Part shown: piece after piece, positions 21,807-25,624 of the stretch
How the letters are laid out: every line of letters starts with the position of its first letter
How positions within the stretch are numbered: the first letter of the stretch is position 1
NCBI GenBank assembly: GCA_029077775.1
Contig: JAQNCU010000005.1
Coordinates: 1 to 25,624 of the forward strand
Direction of reading: 5' to 3'
Length of the DNA: 25,624 nt
From: Acidocella sp.
Lineage (GTDB): Bacteria; Pseudomonadota; Alphaproteobacteria; Acetobacterales; Acetobacteraceae
The notes under the pieces: generated by a model
Databases searched by the model: none
Told to the model about the DNA's origin: nothing
What the model saw: the letters and a program-made list of their open reading frames with translations, nothing else
Translations under genes and position numbers: made by a program

Positions 21807-22151
21807 TTGGGACACCGCCTTGCCACCGACCCGGCACCGTTTTTTGAAACCCATATCTTTGTCTGCGGCAACCGCCGCCCTGATGGGCATGAACGTGGCT
21901 GCTGCGCCTCCAAAGGCTCGGAGAAAATCCGCGACTACATGAAGGTGCGGGCTAAGGAGCTGGGGATCAAAAACATCCGCGTGAATCAGGCGGGTTGCCT
22001 GGACCGTTGCGAGCTTGGTCCCTGCGCCGTGCTATACCCTGAGGGTGTGTGGTATCGTCTGGATAGTTTTGCCGCGGTGGATGATGTGCTTGCGCAGCAC
22101 GTCATGCAGGGTGAGCGCGTACTTACCCTGATGTTGCCAGAGCGCGCATGA
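21807..22151 (+). CDS. Thioredoxin-like [2Fe-2S] ferredoxin domain protein
   Basis: A 114-residue protein of the thioredoxin-like [2Fe-2S] ferredoxin family, relatives of Shethna-type FeSII and NuoE C-terminal domains. Features are HIFVCGNRRPDGHERGCCAS (C20, C32, C33), then QAGCLDRCELGPCAVLYPEG (C64, C68, C73) and a C-terminal VWYRLDSFAAVDDVL. Four of these Cys should hold the cluster; C33 or C73 may be spare. It probably carries electrons to an unknown partner. It starts at TTG with a good Shine-Dalgarno and overlaps the PhzF-like gene by 4 nt, so it is first of a coupled three-gene set with phzF-like and alkB. Confidence 0.88.
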   Translation: MGHRLATDPAPFFETHIFVCGNRRPDGHERGCCASKGSEKIRDYMKVRAKELGIKNIRVNQAGCLDRCELGPCAVLYPEGVWYRLDSFAAVDDVLAQHVMQGERVLTLMLPERA

Positions 22152-22978
22152 CGCCAGCCGGATTGGGGTTCGCGCAGGTCGATGTGTTCACGCATAGGCC
22201 GCTGCTGGGCAACCCGCTTGCCGTGGTGCTGGATGCCGATGGGCTGACTGACGCGCGGATGCAGGCACTCGCCACCTGGACGAATTTGAGCGAAACCGCC
22301 TTCCTGCTGGCCCCCACACAGCCCCAGGCGGATTACCGTGTGCGCATTTTCACCCCGGCCCGCGAGCTACCCTTCGCCGGGCACCCCACTCTGGGCAGCT
22401 GCCATGCCTGGCTGAATGCCGGTGGCATCCCCAAGAGCGACCCGATCATCCAGCAATGCGCCGCCGGGCTGATACGAATCCGCCAGCAGGCGGGCCGTCT
22501 TGCCTTCGCCGCCCCGCAAATTGAGATCACGCCGGTGAATGATGAAACCCTGGCCCGCATCGCCGCAGCATTGCGCATACCCCCCGTCGCCATCCGCGCC
22601 GCCCGGCATTTGGGGGCGGGGCTGGCCTGGACCGGCGTATTGCTGGCCGACCGTGCCGCTGTGCTTGCGGTTAAGCCTGATTTCGGTGCCATGGGCACGC
22701 TCGATATCGGCATTATCGGCCCGGGCAATGGCGACACCCAGTTTGAAGTGCGTGGCTTCGCCCCCGGTGATGGCATCCCGGAGGACCCGGTCACAGGGAG
22801 CCTGAACGCCGCACTGGCAATCTGGCTGATCGGCGCGGGCCTGGCACCACCGCACTATATCGCGGCCCAGGGCACCTGTATCGGCCGGGCCGGGCGCGTC
22901 CATATCGCGCAATCCGGGCTGGATATCTGGGTCGGCGGCGATGCCGTCACCTGCATCAGCGGCACCATCATGTTATGA
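22148..22978 (+). CDS. PhzF family isomerase-like protein
   Basis: A 276-residue protein of the PhzF/diaminopimelate-epimerase fold. The N-terminal half shows QVDVFTHRPLLGNPLAVV, catalytic Glu E49 (NLSETAFLL), and FTPARELPFAGHPTLGSCHAW. The C-terminal half has VRGFAPGDGIPEDPVTGSLNAALA. These are the conserved blocks of the family. PhzF itself isomerises dihydro-hydroxyanthranilate in phenazine synthesis, but most family members outside such clusters have no known substrate and no phenazine genes are near, so only an isomerase or epimerase role can be inferred. ATGA overlaps link it to the ferredoxin gene before and alkB after it. Confidence 0.9.
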   Translation: MTPAGLGFAQVDVFTHRPLLGNPLAVVLDADGLTDARMQALATWTNLSETAFLLAPTQPQADYRVRIFTPARELPFAGHPTLGSCHAWLNAGGIPKSDPIIQQCAAGLIRIRQQAGRLAFAAPQIEITPVNDETLARIAAALRIPPVAIRAARHLGAGLAWTGVLLADRAAVLAVKPDFGAMGTLDIGIIGPGNGDTQFEVRGFAPGDGIPEDPVTGSLNAALAIWLIGAGLAPPHYIAAQGTCIGRAGRVHIAQSGLDIWVGGDAVTCISGTIML

Positions 22979-23601
22979 GCGGTGGCCTGTTCCCGGACAT
23001 CACCGCCGATGACGGCCTGATCCATCTGCCCGGCTTTGCGGCATCTGACACCGATGCCCTCCTGGCGCTGGTGGCGGACATCACGGCGAGATCCCCCTTC
23101 CGGCACATGACCACGCCCTGGGGCAAGCCGATGTCCGTCGCCATGAGCAATTGCGGCGATGTCGGCTGGACCGCCGACCGGCGCGGCTATCGTTACGCCG
23201 CGCATGACCCCATAGGCGGTGCGCCCTGGCCCGCCATGCCTGAATTATTCCGCCGCCTTTCTGAAAATGCCGCCACCGCGGCGGGTTTCCCGGGTTTCCG
23301 GCCTGATGCCTGCCTGATCAACCGCTACCAACCAGGCGCGCAGATGACACTCCACCAGGACCGTGATGAGCGCGATCTTACCGCCCCCATCGTGTCGGTC
23401 TCACTCGGCCTGCCCGCCATCTTCCTGTGGGGCGGGGCCACTCGAAAGGATAAAACACGGCGCATCACGCTTGCCAGCGGCGATGTGGTGGTATGGGGCG
23501 GGGCTACGCGCCTGAATTTCCATGGCGTGGCTAAACTAAAGGCAAGCCAGCGCCCCGAAGCCGTGCGCATCAACCTCACGTTTCGTAAAGCGCGCGCATA
23601 A
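22975..23601 (+). CDS. alkB: Alpha-ketoglutarate-dependent DNA repair dioxygenase AlkB
   Basis: A 208-residue Fe(II)/2-oxoglutarate oxygenase that removes methyl groups from 1-methyladenine and 3-methylcytosine in DNA. The iron triad is H127-x-D129 (LHQDRDE) and H183 (NFHGV); R198 and R204 (VRINLTFR) bind 2-oxoglutarate and the active site. The N-terminal lid has MSNCGDVGW and YRYAAHDPIGG, as in E. coli AlkB, and length is close. The ATG overlaps the PhzF-like stop by 4 nt. No ada gene or Ada-type operator was seen, so regulation may follow the ferredoxin promoter. Confidence 0.94.
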   Translation: MSGGLFPDITADDGLIHLPGFAASDTDALLALVADITARSPFRHMTTPWGKPMSVAMSNCGDVGWTADRRGYRYAAHDPIGGAPWPAMPELFRRLSENAATAAGFPGFRPDACLINRYQPGAQMTLHQDRDERDLTAPIVSVSLGLPAIFLWGGATRKDKTRRITLASGDVVVWGGATRLNFHGVAKLKASQRPEAVRINLTFRKARA

Positions 23602-23610
23602 TAAAAGCCT

Positions 23611-24828
23611 CTAAACGCTGAACTCGATCACCTCGCGCACCCGCGGGTATATCTCATTCGCCCAGCGTTTGCCTGAGAACACACCATAATGGCCCACCCC
23701 CACCTGCACATGGTGGCGCTTGAGCAGCGGGCGCAGATTGGCGCATAAATCCAATGCCGCCGCCGTCTGCCCCAGTCCGCAAATATCGTCGCGCTCGCCT
23801 TCCACCGTAAACAAAAAGGTCTTTTTGATCGCCTCGGGCTTTACCTTGCGGCCGCGATAGGTGAGCTCGCCCCGTGGCAAATCATGGTCCATGAAAATCC
23901 GCTGCACGGTTTCCAGATAAAACTCCGCCGGCAAATCCATCACCGCCAGGTACTCATCATAGAACGCCCGGTGCGTCTCGGCGGCCTGGGTGTCCCCGGT
24001 GGCGAGCGAGCGGAACTGCCTGATATGCGCCCCGATATGCTTATCGAGGTTCATCGAGACAAAGGCCGAGAGCTGTATGAACCCCGGATAAACCCGCCGC
24101 CCGGCCCCCCGATAGCGGCCCGGCACCACGCCGATCATCTTATCCTCGAACCAGCCGATATCCTTGGTTTTCGCCAGTCTGTTCACCTTGGTCGGGTTGC
24201 GGCGCGTATCTATGGGGCCCGCCATCAGCGTCATGCTGCGTGGTGTGGCTGGATTGTTCGTCTCCGACATGACCGAGACAGCGGCGAGCACGGCCACCGT
24301 CGGCTGGCACACGCCGACCACATGGCTGCGCGGGCCGAGATGTTCGAGGAATGTGATCACATGCTCGACATATTCATCGAACCCAAACGGCCCAGCCTCC
24401 AGCGGCATGTCCCGGGCATTATGCCAGTCCGTGATGTACACATCATGGTCCTGCAACAGAATTTCGACCGTGTTGCGCAGCAGCGTGGCAAAATGGCCGG
24501 ACATCGGCGCCACCAGCAGAAGCTTCGGTTGCTTACGGTCGGAACCTTTCTTGAAATGAACGAGGCTGGCAAACGGGGTGGCCAGCACCGTCTCGTCGGT
24601 CACCCCCACCATATTATTACCCGCCATGATCTCCTTGATCTGAAAATGCGGGCGCTGGTGGGTGGTGCCAGCATGGCCGAAAACCTCCATCGCCGCATTC
24701 ACATGGCGCATGAAAATACCATAAGGGGCGTTTGGCGTGACGGTGCGCATCAGCGCGCTGCTGGTCCGCGCAAAGCTGCGCAGCGGGTTGAGTAAATCAG
24801 CTTGCGCCTGGTACATCTGATAGATCAT
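23611..24828 (-). CDS. phaZ: Intracellular polyhydroxyalkanoate depolymerase
   Basis: A 405-residue enzyme of the intracellular PHB depolymerase family, which mobilises stored polyhydroxybutyrate granules. It begins MIYQMYQAQADLLNPLRSFA, has VAPMSGHFATLLRNTVEILL and DHDVYITDWHNARDMP, then the nucleophile C174 in GVCQPTVA (Cys in place of Ser, as in Ralstonia PhaZ), PGFIQLSAFVSMNLDKH, and a C-terminal catalytic His in GVGHYGVFSGKRW. No signal peptide is present, as expected. It implies the cell stores PHA. The start at 24828 has only a weak GGAT upstream. It is convergent with alkB (9 nt) and divergent from the GST gene. Confidence 0.94.
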   Translation of the reverse strand: MIYQMYQAQADLLNPLRSFARTSSALMRTVTPNAPYGIFMRHVNAAMEVFGHAGTTHQRPHFQIKEIMAGNNMVGVTDETVLATPFASLVHFKKGSDRKQPKLLLVAPMSGHFATLLRNTVEILLQDHDVYITDWHNARDMPLEAGPFGFDEYVEHVITFLEHLGPRSHVVGVCQPTVAVLAAVSVMSETNNPATPRSMTLMAGPIDTRRNPTKVNRLAKTKDIGWFEDKMIGVVPGRYRGAGRRVYPGFIQLSAFVSMNLDKHIGAHIRQFRSLATGDTQAAETHRAFYDEYLAVMDLPAEFYLETVQRIFMDHDLPRGELTYRGRKVKPEAIKKTFLFTVEGERDDICGLGQTAAALDLCANLRPLLKRHHVQVGVGHYGVFSGKRWANEIYPRVREVIEFSV

Positions 24829-24841
24829 TGTGGTATCCTAA

Positions 24842-24891
24842 TGTCCCGTCACTAAAATCGTTTGCGTCCAACCATCTCCCCGCACGGGACA
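24842..24891. promoter_or_regulatory. Spaced inverted repeat in the phaZ/GST divergent gap
   Basis: TGTCCCGT (24842-24849) and ACGGGACA (24884-24891) are a perfect 8-bp inverted repeat with a 34-nt spacer, 14 nt upstream of the phaZ ATG. It might be a regulator site for phaZ or form a long-loop hairpin in its leader. Confidence 0.35.
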
Positions 24892-24956
24892 CTGGCTTTT
24901 ATCTGTATCAATGCCGGGCTGAACCGGTTTTTGTTAAAAGACCCGCCCACTCAGCA

Positions 24957-24985
24957 TTGTGTGACCTCGCGCGATTTGTTAAATA
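24957..24985 (+). promoter_or_regulatory. Weak candidate promoter for the GST gene
   Basis: TTGTGT (24957-24962), 17 nt, then TAAATA (24980-24985) in a locally AT-rich stretch, about 34 nt before the ATG at 25019. The -10 matches the consensus poorly, so confidence is low. Confidence 0.25.
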
Positions 24986-25018
24986 TGTGTTTATTTTCCA
25001 GAAAAAGAAAGGGCGATC

Positions 25019-25624
25019 ATGGCCGAGGCGACCCTGCTGATCAGCAGCAAGAACTACTCGTCCTGGTCGCTGCGCGGCTATTTGCTCGCCAAACTCTCCG
25101 GGATCGATTTTCAGGAAGAACGGGTCTCCCCTGACGACCCACGCGCGCGGGAGGAGTTGCTCATGCGCACCTCATCCATCCTGGTGCCCTGCTTGTTGCA
25201 CGGCAATGTCACGGTGTGGGATACGCTGGCCATCGCCGAATATCTGAACGAATTATACCCCGGGGCTGAGATGCTGCCGACTGAAAAAGCGGCGCGGGCA
25301 CGCTGCCGGTCGATCTCGGGTGAGATGCATTCCGGCTTCGCGGCCTTACGGTCCTCATTGCCTATGAACCTGCGCTTCCACAAACCCGGTTTCACCGTCT
25401 GGTCCTCCGCCCAGGCGGATATCGACCGGATCACCTCCATCTGGCGGGACTGCATTGGCACCTGGAAGGGTCCGTTCCTGTTCGGCAAACGCCCAACCAT
25501 AGCGGACGCCATGTACGCACCCGTCGTCACGCGTTTTTTAAGCTACGATGTCTCAGTGGGCTCGGTCTGTGACGCCTATGGCGAGACCATTATGAAATGG
25601 CAGCCAATGCAGGACTGGGTGGCA
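25019..25624 (+). CDS. Glutathione S-transferase family protein, C-terminus cut off by window edge
   Basis: An open frame of 202 codons that runs off the right edge. The N-terminal thioredoxin-like domain (1-80) has the start LLISSKNYSSWSLRGYLLA with candidate catalytic Ser at 13 or 14, a cis-Pro segment ILVPCLLHG at about 54-62 and the glutathione gamma-glutamyl motif WDTLAIAEYL at about 67-76. A helical domain follows (MHSGFAALRSSLPMNLRF, KRPTIADAMYAPVVTRF). This fits the bacterial zeta- or YfcF-like GSTs. Substrate unknown. GAAAGGG lies 6 nt before ATG 25019. Confidence 0.88.
   Translation, partial: MAEATLLISSKNYSSWSLRGYLLAKLSGIDFQEERVSPDDPRAREELLMRTSSILVPCLLHGNVTVWDTLAIAEYLNELYPGAEMLPTEKAARARCRSISGEMHSGFAALRSSLPMNLRFHKPGFTVWSSAQADIDRITSIWRDCIGTWKGPFLFGKRPTIADAMYAPVVTRFLSYDVSVGSVCDAYGETIMKWQPMQDWVA

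Noticed and set aside
22148..22978. Phenazine biosynthesis cluster
   Set aside because: Only the PhzF-like gene is present; no other phz genes are in the window.
23884..24795. Plus-strand open frame of 303 codons opposite phaZ
   Set aside because: The protein is rich in His, Arg and Gly with no recognisable domain, and phaZ on the other strand is well supported. Long antisense frames are common at this GC content.
24828..25040. Small open frame of 70 codons in the phaZ/GST gap
   Set aside because: No ribosome-binding site, odd composition, and it overlaps the GST start out of frame.

Overview
The window looks like chromosomal core sequence of a GC-rich alphaproteobacterium, most probably an acetic-acid-bacteria relative (Acetobacteraceae/Rhodospirillales). 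This is inference from gene content: an NDUFS4-type complex I accessory subunit beside a tRNA-Pro gene, the kdsB-pheA block divergent from a membrane-anchored cytochrome c, a choline-kinase-fold homoserine kinase (thrB) overlapping rnhA, and an intracellular polyhydroxyalkanoate depolymerase. No phage, plasmid, IS transposase or CRISPR array was seen. Coding density is very high and many neighbours overlap by 4 nt (ATGA or GTGA).

Layout. 1-1762 (minus): a truncated ArnT/PMT-like glycosyltransferase downstream of a zinc alcohol dehydrogenase. 1822-3833 (plus): a histone-deacetylase-like amidohydrolase coupled to an exported DUF192 protein, then tRNA-Pro(UGG) and the NDUFS4-like subunit. 3860-6281 (minus): kdsB, prephenate dehydratase and a LigB-type extradiol dioxygenase in one tight operon. 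6374-10962 (plus): a two-haem-domain cytochrome c, a HisN-like phosphatase, and YejA/YejB-like peptide importer parts without yejE or yejF. 11040-12842: htpG.

12839-16540 is the most unusual part. Two 140-bp repeat copies, inverted relative to each other and about 96% identical, each bounded by CTAG, flank two glycine-zipper lipoprotein genes (minus), a solitary mreB, and a coupled pair (plus): a cytosolic Asp-box (BNR) beta-propeller and a small MoaD/ThiS-like protein ending in Gly-Gly. More palindromic modules follow the second copy. Several TAG stop codons lie exactly at the edges of these repeats.

16548-25624: a lipoprotein (minus); thrB-rnhA-hybrid sensor kinase (plus, all overlapping); a Tat-exported MsrB (minus) whose start lies beside an AU-only hairpin with the ribosome-binding site in its loop; a coupled trio of thioredoxin-like [2Fe-2S] ferredoxin (TTG start), PhzF-like isomerase and AlkB (plus); PhaZ (minus); and a truncated glutathione S-transferase (plus).

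The best candidate for an undescribed system is the beta-propeller/ubiquitin-like pair at 14885-16302. The inverted 140-bp repeats around it are a second, independent structural observation. All family calls were made by eye; no database search was run.
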